NCBI GenBank assembly: GCA_963170155.1
Contig: CAUJGP010000006.1
Coordinates: 1-64,000, forward strand
Origin: Bdellovibrionota bacterium
GTDB lineage: Bacteria; Bdellovibrionota; Bdellovibrionia; Bdellovibrionales; Bdellovibrionaceae
Reading direction: 5' to 3'
DNA: 64,000 bases
The notes under the pieces were generated by a model, which made no database searches, was not told the DNA's origin, and saw nothing but the letters and a program-made list of their open reading frames with translations. The position numbers and the translations under genes are program-made. Below, piece by piece: positions 51,261 through 61,050 of this stretch (positions within the stretch are counted from its first letter, which is position 1; each line of letters opens with the position of its first letter).

Positions 51261-52508
51261 CTAACTCCAACGATTCCAAAACTGCTCTTCTGATAAAGTC
51301 TCTTGAGCACCCGAAGATAAATCTTTAAGGGTTATTTTTTGTTCTTTTATTTCATTTTCACCTAAAACCAAGGCCCACGAACAGCCCGCCTTATCCGCTC
51401 GTTTCATTTTTTTTCCTAAATTTCCAGAAAGGGGCATTTCCACCTGGAATCCTTTTTGGCGCAATTGATGAGTTAACTGCAATGATCGCATTTCGGCACT
51501 TTCATCAGCAATAATCACAGCTATTTTTTTGGGACCTACTTTATGCAAATTTGTTTCATCCAGCAAAAGAGATAACCTTTCAACACCCGAAGCCCAACCA
51601 ACCCCTGGCGTCTGAGGGCCACCCATGGATTGAATAAGCCCATCATAACGGCCTCCTGAAAGCACAGCGCTCTGAGCTCCCAATTGAGTTGTCGTCCACT
51701 CAAAAACAGTGTGACAGTAGTAATCAAGCCCTCTCACCAATTGGGGATTAATTAAAAATGGAATTCCCAATCGAGATAACCCTTCCTTCACCGTTTCAAA
51801 AAACTGTTTTGAATCCTCCGTCAAATATTGAAATAAATGAGGCGCTTCTGTTAAAATTTTTTGATCCCGTTCATCTTTAGAATCCAAAATTCGAAGAGGG
51901 TTTTTATCTAAGCGATCTTGAGAGTCTTTTGATAAATCTTGTTTATATTTTGCAAGAAAGGCGACTAACTGTTCTCGATACCTTATACGAGACTCGAGAT
52001 CACCTAGAGTATTGATCTCCAATTGCACTTTATCAATCAGCCCCAGAGCTTTTAAAAGATCATAGCTCAAAGCAAGACATTCCACATCTGCCAATGGAGA
52101 ATTCACCCCCAAACACTCTACACCGATCTGGTGAAATTGACGATAACGACCCTTCTGAGGCCTTTCATATCTAAACATAGGACCCGAATAAAACCATCGA
52201 ACGGGAAGGCTCTGGGCAAAGCCTCCAGAAATAAAACACCGCGCAATACTCGCCGTTCCCTCAGGCCTCAGCGTTAAAGAATCGCCCCCTCGATCCAAGA
52301 ATGTGTACATTTCTTTATTAACAATATCAGCCGTTTCTCCCAAGGTTCGTTTAAAAACATCCGTAAATTCAAAAATAGGGGTTGCTATCTCACCATAACC
52401 ATAAAGCCTTGCTATGTTGTAGGAAGTATCAGTAATGAAACGAAAACGATCACATTCTTCTGGTAAAAGATCTCTTGTGCCACGCACGGCTTGCAGGTTA
52501 TTACTCAT
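51261..52508 (-). CDS. hisS: Histidyl-tRNA synthetase
   Basis: Class II synthetase, 415 residues. N-terminal [12 protein letters not shown], motif 1 region [19 protein letters not shown], motif 2 [19 protein letters not shown], HisA region [15 protein letters not shown] and motif 3 GWASGVERL. The C-terminal anticodon domain ([13 protein letters not shown] to the end) is present. Divergent from the DUF3299 gene with 52 bp between starts. Confidence 0.95.
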   Translation of the reverse strand: MSNNLQAVRGTRDLLPEECDRFRFITDTSYNIARLYGYGEIATPIFEFTDVFKRTLGETADIVNKEMYTFLDRGGDSLTLRPEGTASIARCFISGGFAQSLPVRWFYSGPMFRYERPQKGRYRQFHQIGVECLGVNSPLADVECLALSYDLLKALGLIDKVQLEINTLGDLESRIRYREQLVAFLAKYKQDLSKDSQDRLDKNPLRILDSKDERDQKILTEAPHLFQYLTEDSKQFFETVKEGLSRLGIPFLINPQLVRGLDYYCHTVFEWTTTQLGAQSAVLSGGRYDGLIQSMGGPQTPGVGWASGVERLSLLLDETNLHKVGPKKIAVIIADESAEMRSLQLTHQLRQKGFQVEMPLSGNLGKKMKRADKAGCSWALVLGENEIKEQKITLKDLSSGAQETLSEEQFWNRWS

Positions 52509-52560
52509 TGCACTAGGCTAGGTGCTTTTACTTTTTTTTTCAAGAGAATAAGGAGAACTC

Positions 52561-53034
52561 ATGAAACAACCTCTCTCCATCAAAGCAAAAATCCTTTTGA
52601 CCCTCTTCGGAATGATTTTAGGTTTTGGATCTTTGAGCTTTTTTCTTTTTCAATCCTCTCTTTTTCATACATCCAAAGCTCAAATTGAAGCAGATTGGAA
52701 TATCTTAGGAGAAATGGATTATATTACAGGAGCAATGCCCATCTCCCTCAAAGAACTCGACGGCAAAATGGTCAAAGTCCCAGGCTTCATGGTTCCTCTT
52801 GAAGATGATCAAAAAAAAGTAACACAATTCTTATTAGTACCCACACCTCAGGCTTGTATTCATGTCCCTCCTCCACCTCCTAATCAAATGCTTTTAGTTG
52901 ATATGAAAGGAGGCACTGACGTAAAGTATGGACCGATTTGGGTCCATGGAATTTTAAAAATTAAGACACAGCGAACCATGCACGGAGATGTCTCCTACAC
53001 TTTTGATGGTTTATTCATCGAAAATTATCAATAG
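52561..53034 (+). CDS. DUF3299 membrane-anchored periplasmic protein
   Basis: 157 residues. A single hydrophobic span at about 10-32 (ILLTLFGMILGFGSLSFFLF) anchors the protein. The DUF3299 core has KVPGFMVPLEDDQKK, FLLVPTPQACIHVPPPPPNQ (one Cys, poly-Pro) and GPIWVHGILK. The family accompanies ABC exporters of the LolD/MacB kind in many Gram-negatives; its role is unknown. AAGGAGAACTC precedes the ATG. It is first in a five-gene set with the ABC ATPase and permeases. Confidence 0.82.
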   Translation: MKQPLSIKAKILLTLFGMILGFGSLSFFLFQSSLFHTSKAQIEADWNILGEMDYITGAMPISLKELDGKMVKVPGFMVPLEDDQKKVTQFLLVPTPQACIHVPPPPPNQMLLVDMKGGTDVKYGPIWVHGILKIKTQRTMHGDVSYTFDGLFIENYQ

Positions 53035-53075
53035 AATTTGTTGACTCTCAACTCTCCTCTGCCATGATTGTCTTT

Positions 53076-53747
53076 ATGGCATTAATTGAACTTAAAAATA
53101 TTAAAAAAACCTACACTTTAGGTGAGACTCAGATACAAGCTCTGCGGGGTATTAACTTACAGCTTCATGAAGGTGAATTTGCTGCCTTGATTGGGACTTC
53201 CGGTTCAGGAAAAAGTACTCTGCTCCATATTCTCGGTACCATTGATGACCCCGATGAAGGAAGCTTCACTATGGGGGATCAAAACGTTCTTTCCCTCTCA
53301 GAAAATGAAAAAAGCTATTTAAGAAATAAAAAAATTGGCTTTATTTTTCAGAGTTTTCATTTGGTTCCTGTACTTAATATTTATGAAAACGTAGAACTTC
53401 CTTTGTTAATTCAATCTCACTTGTCTAAAAAAGAAAGGCATGAACGGATTCTTCAATCCATTGAAAATGTTGGCTTAAAAGATTTCCTTCACCACCCTCC
53501 GAACAAACTTTCAGGGGGTCAACGCCAACGTGTGGCTATCGCTCGCGCTTTAGTCACACATCCTTCTCTTATACTTGCCGATGAGCCCACCGCGAATCTG
53601 GATTCTGCCACGACTCATAAAATTGTTGATCTATTAATGGAGCTGAACACCATGATGAAAGTGACTTTTCTCTTTTGTACCCACGATGAAAAGTTAATGT
53701 CACGGGTTCAAAGACAAATTCGAATTCAAGATGGAGTGATCATTTAA
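53076..53747 (+). CDS. lolD: LolD-type ABC transporter ATPase
   Basis: About 223 residues. Walker A GTSGSGKSTLLH, Q-loop IFQSFHLVP, signature LSGGQRQRVAIARAL, Walker B LILADEPTANLD, H-loop TFLFCTHDE. These are MacB/LolD family features. Two in-frame ATGs (53064 and 53076) lack a Shine-Dalgarno sequence; the second gives the usual MALIELK start. It pairs with the two flanking FtsX-type permeases in a lipoprotein or lipid export system. Confidence 0.88.
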   Translation: MALIELKNIKKTYTLGETQIQALRGINLQLHEGEFAALIGTSGSGKSTLLHILGTIDDPDEGSFTMGDQNVLSLSENEKSYLRNKKIGFIFQSFHLVPVLNIYENVELPLLIQSHLSKKERHERILQSIENVGLKDFLHHPPNKLSGGQRQRVAIARALVTHPSLILADEPTANLDSATTHKIVDLLMELNTMMKVTFLFCTHDEKLMSRVQRQIRIQDGVII

Positions 53748-53751
53748 CTCT

Positions 53752-55104
53752 ATGGAATTATGGTCTCTTGCCTTTAAAAACTTATTGAGAAATCCCCGAC
53801 GTAGCATTGTCACTGGCTTAGCCATTGCTATTGGTTATACGGGCCTGAATGTTTTTAATGGGTACGTTCACCAAGTTGAAAGAACTCTCGCCATTACAAG
53901 CATTTACCTCAATCATGCCGGCCATTTTTCCATCATCAAAAAAGGATGGTTTGAAAAAGGACTTTCAAAACCTCGATTGTTTTCTCTCGATCAGCAAGAT
54001 CAAACTGAGTTGTCTGATTTTTTTCGACCTTATGAAAATGATTTTTTTTTAAAGACTCCTATTTTCACCGGTATTGGGCTTATTAGCAATGGTTGTCGCT
54101 CACTTCCTTTTTATATAAAGGGCCTGGAAAGAATCTATCGCACAGAAACACCCAAAGCCCCTGAGTTCATAAAATGGGCTGTACTTGAATTCAAACGTGA
54201 CCCAAAAGAAACCTACATCTCTTTCAATGATGACGATTTTCCTTTAATGGTCACCTACAATCTTTCTCAGCTCCTCAACAAAAAAGTAACTTACAAGAAT
54301 GCCGCGTCTCTTCCCCCGAGCCGTATCATTGATTGCCAAAAAGAATCTGAAAAAGAATATCTTTCTAAAGATCCCTCCGTCCAACTTCTCGCAAAGAGTT
54401 TTAGCGGTGGTTTTGCAGCTACTGACGCTAATATCGTCAGTCACTATACTGTAGGCTTTTCTTTTTTAGATGATATTTCGATTGAAGGCCCATTATCCTT
54501 GACTCAAAAACTTTACGACACACAATCGATCTCAAGACTTATCTTCTTTTTAAAAAATCCAAATTCCATCAATCATTGGAAGAGTAAAATTCTTCCGCTC
54601 TTTGAAAAGCGTTTTCCAAAATTAGAAATGGTTTTTTTTGATGATCCAAGAATTAGCCCTTTCTATACTGGAAGCGCCTCTTTCTTAGATAGTCTCACTT
54701 TTTTATTTATCCTCATAGCAGGTATCTCCATCACCCTTACCATTATTAACTCACTCACCATTAGCATCCTAGAGCGTTCTAAAGAAATCGGCACTTTCCG
54801 TGCTCTTGGTTTCACAAATAATCAACTCGCATGGCTCTTTGGTCGAGAAATGATTTTGCTAACAAGCCTTAGCTTGTTCTTTGGAGCTCTTTTCTCAGTA
54901 ATGACGGCATTTCTTATTAATGCCTCTGGCCTTGAATACATCCCTCCAGGCGCCTCAGGCAATATCCCGCTAAGAGTGTCTTTAGAGCCTCAGTTTTTGT
55001 TCATCAGTTTTTGTTCCTTTGCCTTACTTGTATTAATCGTGAGCTATTTTCTCACGAAAAAAAGAATTAGTGTTAACACCTCACGCCTACTGGCAGACTC
55101 TTAG
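53752..55104 (+). CDS. FtsX-family ABC permease (first)
   Basis: 450 residues. One span at the N-terminus (about 18-34, RSIVTGLAIAIGYTGL), a large periplasmic domain (about 40-315) and three closing spans: about 318-345 (SLTFLFILIAGISITLTII), 365-390 and 420-440. The FtsX core SKEIGTFRALGFTNNQLAWLFG is clear. This is LolC/E- or MacB-like topology. It follows the ATPase by 4 bp. Confidence 0.88.
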   Translation: MELWSLAFKNLLRNPRRSIVTGLAIAIGYTGLNVFNGYVHQVERTLAITSIYLNHAGHFSIIKKGWFEKGLSKPRLFSLDQQDQTELSDFFRPYENDFFLKTPIFTGIGLISNGCRSLPFYIKGLERIYRTETPKAPEFIKWAVLEFKRDPKETYISFNDDDFPLMVTYNLSQLLNKKVTYKNAASLPPSRIIDCQKESEKEYLSKDPSVQLLAKSFSGGFAATDANIVSHYTVGFSFLDDISIEGPLSLTQKLYDTQSISRLIFFLKNPNSINHWKSKILPLFEKRFPKLEMVFFDDPRISPFYTGSASFLDSLTFLFILIAGISITLTIINSLTISILERSKEIGTFRALGFTNNQLAWLFGREMILLTSLSLFFGALFSVMTAFLINASGLEYIPPGASGNIPLRVSLEPQFLFISFCSFALLVLIVSYFLTKKRISVNTSRLLADS

Positions 55105-55116
55105 AAAGGAGATTTT

Positions 55117-55854
55117 ATGTTTTCAAAAATATTTGTGAGTTTAATATTGTTATCGGGGTCCTTCGTCTTCGCATCAACAGTGGACACAAAAAAAATTATT
55201 GAATATTCAGATCGCACTCGAGGAGCTATCCCTGAAGGGTTAGAATGGATCGTTAAATTGAACTCTGTTGAAGAAGAAGAAAACACAAGTAGAGAGTTTT
55301 TTGTTAAATACAAAAGCAATGACTCATACGTTGAGAGCAAAGCCCCTGCTAAATTTGAAGGAGAAGTTTTTCTTTTTAAAGGGCGTTCCCTTTGGTTTTT
55401 CAAAAAAGGCCTTCGAGCTCCCGTTTCTATTTCAGCAAGACAAAAATTAAGTGGTGCCGCCGCCAATGGCGATATAGCTTCAACAAATTACGCTCAAGAT
55501 TACACAGCTACATTTGTAAAAATGGAGACCGTCAACAATGAAGAATGCTATCTTTTTCACTTAAAATCCAATGCAGATGATACAACTTATGATCAAATTG
55601 ATTACTGGATTTCTAAAAAAACAGGTTTAGCCATCAAAGCTAATTTTCTTTCTTTACAAGGCAAACCTCTTAAATCTGCTGTTTTTAGTTATAAAAATCA
55701 GTTGAAATACAAAGGAAAACAATATCCTTTCATTAATGAGATGAAAATCACCGATGCCAAAAACCCCAATAATCAAAGCACCCTTAACTACTCTAATCCC
55801 AAAATAAAAAACCATCCGGTATCTCTCTTTAACGTTAATAACCTCAAGAGATAA
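55117..55854 (+). CDS. LolA-like outer-membrane lipoprotein-sorting protein
   Basis: 245 residues with signal peptide ending FVFAS. The body is an open beta-barrel of the LolA/LppX superfamily (LolA_like): FFVKYKSNDSYVESKAP, EVFLFKGRSLWFFKKG, ISARQKLSGAAANGD, FVKMETVNNEECYLFHL and YWISKKTGLAIKANF. Such proteins carry lipids or lipoproteins through the periplasm. The gene lies between two FtsX-type permeases. GAAAGGAG precedes the ATG. Confidence 0.85.
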   Translation: MFSKIFVSLILLSGSFVFASTVDTKKIIEYSDRTRGAIPEGLEWIVKLNSVEEEENTSREFFVKYKSNDSYVESKAPAKFEGEVFLFKGRSLWFFKKGLRAPVSISARQKLSGAAANGDIASTNYAQDYTATFVKMETVNNEECYLFHLKSNADDTTYDQIDYWISKKTGLAIKANFLSLQGKPLKSAVFSYKNQLKYKGKQYPFINEMKITDAKNPNNQSTLNYSNPKIKNHPVSLFNVNNLKR

Positions 55855-55859
55855 AAACT

Positions 55860-57230
55860 GTGGCTGTATACCTCCGCTTCATTATTCTTGCTTTGCGAAG
55901 TCTAAAATCTTATTGGAGACAAAGTCTTGCGGCCATTGTCTCTGTTGTTGCCGGGTTTACAGCCTTTGTTCTTTTCGAGGGTTATCTGCAGAATATTTAT
56001 ACAGTCTACAAAGATTTCAATACCCACATTGAAATGTATGGAGACTTGATTATAGAAAAGAAAGGTGCTTTCGATTTAGAAGGCCGAGCTGAGCCCTGGG
56101 ATTATGCATTAGCAGAAGAAGAGCAAAAAAAAATTGAATACGTTTTTGAAAAACTATCTCCTCAAATTGAAGCTTTCTCACGTTTTTTACAAATCACAGG
56201 GAGCCTCGACACCTCCAGTTCTACCTCTAATTTTCAAGGATTAGCCTACGATATTAACGCTGCAGCAACGATTCGAGGTCCTTGGAAATGGGATACCTAC
56301 TGGGGATATCCCATGCAAGAGTCCAAAGCTCCTGAGTCTCAAATGATCCTAGGGCTTCGACTTGCTCAAAGGATTGAGTGTCTTCCTGATAAAATTCCTA
56401 ATTTAGAAAAATACTCTATCGATCTTCTCAAACGCCCGCAATACCGTCCCTTTCTTTGTGAAAATGAAGAGTTTCAGATTTCAGCTATGACAGAATCAGG
56501 ACAAATCAACGCTCTGGATCTTTCAGTCAGTGGCATTTTGGACCGAGGATTTATTGATAGTGATTCTCGATACGTTGTTTTATCTTTACCAACAGCTCAA
56601 AAGCTCTTTAATACCAAAAAAATAACCTACTACAGTCTGAAATTAAAACCTCATGCTAATAGAAAATTGTTTATAGAAGAGTTCAATGATCTTATACAAA
56701 ATAATCAAACAAAGAAATCATCTGAAACTTTATCAAATAATTCTCCTATCCAGATAATCCCTTGGGAAGATCATTTTTTTGGAACTCTTTATCAACAAAC
56801 ACTCTCTTTACTTAATGTCATCCGAAATTTTCTCATTACCATTATCGTCTTTATTGGATCCATGTCTGTTTTTAATACATTAGTCAAATTAGTTAAAGAA
56901 CGCACGGCGGAGATAGGAATGCTCAGAAGTTTAGGTTTTATTCCACGCCAAATTCGTGGCCTGTTTTTTTTAGAATCCCTTTTTCTAAGCTGGGCTGGCT
57001 GCCTTATTGGTTCCGTGATTTCTCTCATATTATCTTTGATCATTAATCGCCTGGAAATAACCTACCCTTCAGGCCAATTTTCAACAGAGGTAGAACTTCT
57101 CATTACGATTTCCCCCACTTCTTATCTTTATGGTTTTCTCCTAATGACCATTATCTCAGTTCTTGCTTGTGGCCTTGCCATTAGAAAACCCACCAAAGAG
57201 AACATTTCTACGCTGCTCATCCATACTTAA
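55860..57230 (+). CDS. FtsX-family ABC permease (second)
   Basis: 456 residues, GTG start. N-terminal span about 19-36 (AAIVSVVAGFTAFVLF), large periplasmic domain with EMYGDLIIEKKGAFDLEG, then three spans, with FtsX core RTAEIGMLRSLGFIPRQIRGL near 350. Layout resembles the first permease, so the ATPase may drive a heterodimer. It begins 5 bp after the LolA-like gene. Confidence 0.87.
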   Translation: MAVYLRFIILALRSLKSYWRQSLAAIVSVVAGFTAFVLFEGYLQNIYTVYKDFNTHIEMYGDLIIEKKGAFDLEGRAEPWDYALAEEEQKKIEYVFEKLSPQIEAFSRFLQITGSLDTSSSTSNFQGLAYDINAAATIRGPWKWDTYWGYPMQESKAPESQMILGLRLAQRIECLPDKIPNLEKYSIDLLKRPQYRPFLCENEEFQISAMTESGQINALDLSVSGILDRGFIDSDSRYVVLSLPTAQKLFNTKKITYYSLKLKPHANRKLFIEEFNDLIQNNQTKKSSETLSNNSPIQIIPWEDHFFGTLYQQTLSLLNVIRNFLITIIVFIGSMSVFNTLVKLVKERTAEIGMLRSLGFIPRQIRGLFFLESLFLSWAGCLIGSVISLILSLIINRLEITYPSGQFSTEVELLITISPTSYLYGFLLMTIISVLACGLAIRKPTKENISTLLIHT

Positions 57231-57466
57231 TATGTATGGGCAGACCATTACAACGGACACCGCGCTTATGAATGCATTCATTGCTTCATATCTTGTGAGG
57301 ACCTCCAAAAGAGCCGCGCTTTATTTGTTTGTATTGATTCTGTGAGAATGAAATTAGACTTCTCTAAAAACAAACCTGATCTGTAAAAACCCATTACAAT
57401 GGTAAATGACTCTCTGGCTGTAAAAGAGTTAAACAGTCAAAATGATAGTTTTATACGATAATCATT

Positions 57467-57478
57467 CTTATCGATAAG
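57467..57478. promoter_or_regulatory. 12-bp palindrome upstream of the M14-like gene
   Basis: CTTATCGATAAG is a perfect palindrome 32 bp before the ATG. It overlaps CGATAATCATTCTTA, which matches 11 of 14 positions of the Fur 7-1-7 motif, so a Fur-like site is possible. Confidence 0.3.
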
Positions 57479-57509
57479 GCACGGAATTTGCTCATCAAAT
57501 AAGGTATCT

Positions 57510-58556
57510 ATGAAACAATATCGATTTTATTTATATTTTTTTTTGGTTTTGACTGGTTTTCGGTATGGATGGTCTTCAGACTTTCCTATTCTATCTTCAC
57601 TGAGAGTTTCTGATACTTCTTCTAATAAAATATTAGCCTCAACATTGTCGATATCACAAGAAAGTCAAAATTTTTCTGAGAAAAAAATTAATATTGATCG
57701 TTTTATCAATGAAATGCCGATAGACCGAGGACTCTCCTTTGAACGCCGTTTTCAAATTCTTTCTGAACTAAAAGAACTCCATGAGCAGGCCAATTCAACA
57801 ACCATCTCTCTCATTCAAAATAAAAAAATACGGTCTAAGGTCTTTTCCTCTGTTTTAGAGACCTTTCCTTTATATCAATTTGAATTAGGAGAACCCACAA
57901 GTTCAAAAAGAATCCTAATCACATCGGGGAGCCATGCTGGAACAGAACCTCACACTGTAGTCGTTGCTCTCAAGCTGATACGAGATTATATGGCAGAAAA
58001 AGAAACTCTATGGAATGACACCTATATCGTAATCTACCCACTTTTGAACCCATGGGGTTTCGTTAAAGGAACAAGACATTCCCATGAAAATAAAGATTTA
58101 AATCGTGTCTTTCTTCAAGATCATATTGAAGATAAAAATATGTTTGATTTTGCAGAGTCCTTAAAAGAACAAAAATTTCATCTCGCATTAGATCTGCACG
58201 GGGCGATTTCGCGAAAAGTTTTTTTCGCCATCAGGAACAAAGAAGATTATGGATTAGCAGAAAGAGCCCTCACCATTTTGGAAAAAAACCTTCATCTTCC
58301 TTCTGTATCGGGAGAGTATCCAGACTTTGCTTATCACTCCACTTATCCACAACGCTATCGACTTTTATCACCAGGAGTTTCAGAAACTCAAACTCCTGGA
58401 ACGATCAAATCTTTTTTAGCACAATTTGCAGATTATTCCTACACCCTGGAACATCCAGGACAAATGTATCCTGAAGATATTGAGTTTACTTATTTTGAGT
58501 TAGTTAAATCATTTATCAATCAAATCAAGGATACTCTCATTTCAGAAGCTTCATAG
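57510..58556 (+). CDS. Periplasmic M14-like metallopeptidase / AstE-AspA-like amidohydrolase
   Basis: 348 residues with signal peptide (about 1-22, ending YGWSS). A catalytic zinc fold is suggested by ITSGSHAGTEPHT near 143, then PLLNPWGFVKGTRHSHENKDLNR and HLALDLHGAISRK near 225 with a His, then a late glutamate in YSYTLEHPGQ. DLNR and DLHG are hallmarks of the M14/AspA-AstE superfamily. The usual metal motif is HxxE; here it reads H-A-G-T-E, one residue longer. Peptidoglycan peptide trimming in the periplasm is a plausible role. The neighbours are unrelated genes. Confidence 0.7.
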   Translation: MKQYRFYLYFFLVLTGFRYGWSSDFPILSSLRVSDTSSNKILASTLSISQESQNFSEKKINIDRFINEMPIDRGLSFERRFQILSELKELHEQANSTTISLIQNKKIRSKVFSSVLETFPLYQFELGEPTSSKRILITSGSHAGTEPHTVVVALKLIRDYMAEKETLWNDTYIVIYPLLNPWGFVKGTRHSHENKDLNRVFLQDHIEDKNMFDFAESLKEQKFHLALDLHGAISRKVFFAIRNKEDYGLAERALTILEKNLHLPSVSGEYPDFAYHSTYPQRYRLLSPGVSETQTPGTIKSFLAQFADYSYTLEHPGQMYPEDIEFTYFELVKSFINQIKDTLISEAS

Positions 58557-58585
58557 ATGGATATTTTTCATTTTTGCAAAATTGA

Positions 58586-59038
58586 TCAATTGCATGAGTC
58601 TGTGTTATCAAACCATTCATTCAAAGCTTGGTAAATTTCACCCCTAATATCCAAATCACAGTCAGGCCCACAAAAGCGATTGTCCAAAGATAATTCTAAA
58701 AATTTTTCTTTTCCTAATGACTTTCCATAACTATACGCTTTCGCTAAGTCTTTATCTCCAAAAGGAGGAAACATCCCTCCCGTCATTGAATGACAAGATC
58801 CACATTCTGGGCCGATATAGCTTCTCAGTAAATAACCATATCCTTCTTGTCCACAAAAGCGATCAGGAATGGGTTCTCGAAAATAATTGATAGGGGGAAG
58901 TCCTTCGACTCTTACAACGCCTTTCTTTTCAGAAGGCAAATCAGCTCCACCTCCCGGCGCACAATTCGTAAAGCCAACAGAGATCGCTAGGGTTAAGAAA
59001 CTCGCAAAAGCAAGAAAATAAATCTTCTTATGTTTCAA
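58586..59038 (-). CDS. c-type cytochrome-like lipoprotein
   Basis: 150 residues. Signal ends VGFTNC (Cys26), a lipobox, so lipid-anchored. One haem-binding motif ECGSCHSM (CxxCH) near residue 82, with a Met about 6 residues after the His that could be the axial ligand. Four further cysteines (RFCGQEG, RFCGPDC and the final DSC) may form disulfides. Small cytochrome lipoproteins of this layout are common in Bdellovibrio relatives. Function unknown. Confidence 0.75.
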   Translation of the reverse strand: MKHKKIYFLAFASFLTLAISVGFTNCAPGGGADLPSEKKGVVRVEGLPPINYFREPIPDRFCGQEGYGYLLRSYIGPECGSCHSMTGGMFPPFGDKDLAKAYSYGKSLGKEKFLELSLDNRFCGPDCDLDIRGEIYQALNEWFDNTDSCN

Positions 59039-59508
59039 AAGTCCCCCCAGATTGTCTATCTATTGGCTTATGATTTTGCTTTTAAACAATAAAATTAAAT
59101 AAAATATATTTATATATTAATAGAGTCTTAATTAAAAAAAAAGTCTGTGAATTAATGATGATTTATAACGAGACACTAGTAATTCCAAAAAGTCCCAAAT
59201 CATACTTGATTCTGCATGGCATCAAATCTGAGTGAGCGGTTTAATTTTTCGAATATTATTTATTAAAAACTCTTTATCTGCTTATATTTTTTGCTGGTCT
59301 CAGACTGATACAACTTCTTTTAATTCGAAACTCGGACCTTTCGGCTTTCTTTTCATTAATAAATTTATTTGCCTTGGTTTTTAATTTTGCAAATTGAAGC
59401 CCACACACATATATCTTAACAAGCTAATAAAGAGACGACTTCTTAGAAAGGCCTTCTGCGCTTATCGAGAATAGAACCCTTTGTTGCATTACTTTTAGGA
59501 GGAATATT
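59039..59508. other. AT-rich intergenic region upstream of ssb
   Basis: No ORF recognised. A promoter candidate lies at 59387-59415; otherwise AT-rich with short runs and no strong hairpin. Confidence 0.45.
59387..59415 (+). promoter_or_regulatory. Candidate promoter for ssb
   Basis: TTGCAA, 17-bp spacer, TATATC; 94 bp before the ssb start. Confidence 0.4.
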
Positions 59509-59961
59509 ATGGCTGGTGTTAATAAAGTTATTCTTGTCGGAAACCTTGGAAAAGATCCTGAGGTTCGTCAAATTTCACCCAATCAAACGGTCTGCCAATT
59601 TCGTATCGCAACAGGAGAAAGTTGGATCGATAAAAACGGACAAAAACAAGAAAGAACTGAATGGCACAGCATTGTCACTTGGGGAAAGATTGCTGAAATC
59701 TGCGGTAAGTACCTTTCAAAAGGACGTCAAGTGTATGTGGAAGGTCGCTTGCAAACTCGATCATGGGAAGATCAACAAGGGCAAAAGCGCTACACCACAG
59801 AAATCATAGCGAGTACGGTTCAATTTTTAGGTAATATTTCTAGTGAGCGAGGAGCGAACCCTGCTGCTGGAGCTAGTTTTGGGGGAGGTTCATCCAATTT
59901 CAGTCCTACCGATTTTGGCCCAGAACCTAGTTTTGATACAAACGATGAAATTCCTTTTTAA
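59509..59961 (+). CDS. ssb: Single-stranded DNA-binding protein
   Basis: 150-residue SSB. OB fold begins [16 protein letters not shown], then [20 protein letters not shown] and [22 protein letters not shown] Gly/Ser/Pro-rich linker leads to the acidic tip NDEIPF that binds partner proteins in replication and repair. AGGAGG lies before the ATG. A hairpin (CCAGCTT at 60002 with AAGCTGG at 60043) follows the gene but has no T-run. Confidence 0.95.
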   Translation: MAGVNKVILVGNLGKDPEVRQISPNQTVCQFRIATGESWIDKNGQKQERTEWHSIVTWGKIAEICGKYLSKGRQVYVEGRLQTRSWEDQQGQKRYTTEIIASTVQFLGNISSERGANPAAGASFGGGSSNFSPTDFGPEPSFDTNDEIPF

Positions 59962-60149
59962 GAGTTTAGTTTTCTACATTTATATCAGTATTTGATCCCC
60001 GCCAGCTTCTTGCTTTCGATTCATTCGGGAATTGCAATCATTAAGCTGGTCAAAGGGACATTCAACTCAAGGCCTGTTGATATAAAAATAAAATAAAAAT
60101 ATACTAAGGTCCCATTGTTTATAAATATATTATCTTTAATAATGGAGTA

Positions 60150-61016
60150 GTGAAAACAATTCCATTTTATCCTTCATTTCTTATGTTTTGGTTACTAACA
60201 ATAGCGCCTTTGTTGGTCACTGCAGGAACAGTCACAAAAATTTCTGAGAAAAGAGTCATTGTAGAGTTTAACAATGGATCTCTTCCTCCACTGAAAGCTA
60301 AAGTGGTTATTTTGGATCAAGAAACTCACAAAGAAATTGGGTACATCGAAATAGTCAGAGTTAAAGATACAAGAGCTTTAGGCGTCTTAAAAGAAGGATC
60401 AGCGAAGCCCGGAGACACTGCAGATATCGCTGCTTCCAGTGCGATGGATGACCGTCGTGAACCTGCAAAAGCTAATTCCAATGCAGCTCCCCCAAATAAC
60501 CGCAAAGAAAAAAAACGAGGATCCCGCCTTGTTTATGGCGCTGGGGCGGGCTTTGTAAATACCCAAATGATGATTAAAACAGCCAACAACAGTGGCTCTC
60601 TCGCTGGTAATGGGTTTGCCTTAAAAGGTGCGGTTGAGTACTCATTGACACCCACTTGGATTATTTTTGGAAGCATTGGATTGCATCCTCTTGTCATGGA
60701 CTCGGGAGACAGCAATGTTAATAGTATAAATACAAACTACTTAGGAACCGAAGGAATCGCTCGTTACGCTTTTGGAAAACGCAACGAAGGGTTATGGGTT
60801 GGTGGTGGCGCTGGCTACTATCTTACAATGTCATCAAACCTCAGCCCCAAACCCACTAATGAATTCGGTATTATTGGATCGGCAGGATATAATATCAAAC
60901 TTTCCTCCAGTTATTTTTCACTTAAGGGAGATTTCATCCTATTACAAAGCAAAAAAATCGATGACTATACTTACCAGCCCTACCAATTTGCTATAGGTGG
61001 AGTTTATTTCTTTTGA
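60150..61016 (+). CDS. Outer-membrane beta-barrel protein with N-terminal SH3-like region
   Basis: 288 residues, GTG start. Signal peptide about 1-24 (LLVTAG). Residues 25-85 (TVTKISEKRVIVEFNNGSLP then KVVILDQETHKEIGYIEIV) resemble a small barrel, after which a Lys/Pro-rich linker leads to a C-terminal beta-barrel from about 125 (GSRLVYGAGAGFVNT) to the terminal Phe (AIGGVYFF). Ends and alternation are typical of outer-membrane insertion. A related gene follows 35 bp downstream. Confidence 0.75.
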   Translation: MKTIPFYPSFLMFWLLTIAPLLVTAGTVTKISEKRVIVEFNNGSLPPLKAKVVILDQETHKEIGYIEIVRVKDTRALGVLKEGSAKPGDTADIAASSAMDDRREPAKANSNAAPPNNRKEKKRGSRLVYGAGAGFVNTQMMIKTANNSGSLAGNGFALKGAVEYSLTPTWIIFGSIGLHPLVMDSGDSNVNSINTNYLGTEGIARYAFGKRNEGLWVGGGAGYYLTMSSNLSPKPTNEFGIIGSAGYNIKLSSSYFSLKGDFILLQSKKIDDYTYQPYQFAIGGVYFF

Positions 61017-61050
61017 GAAGTCATTACCTTGATATTGTAGGCCTGAATCA

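Noticed and set aside
60002-60049. Terminator after ssb
   Set aside because: The 7-bp stem has a 34-nt loop and no T-run.
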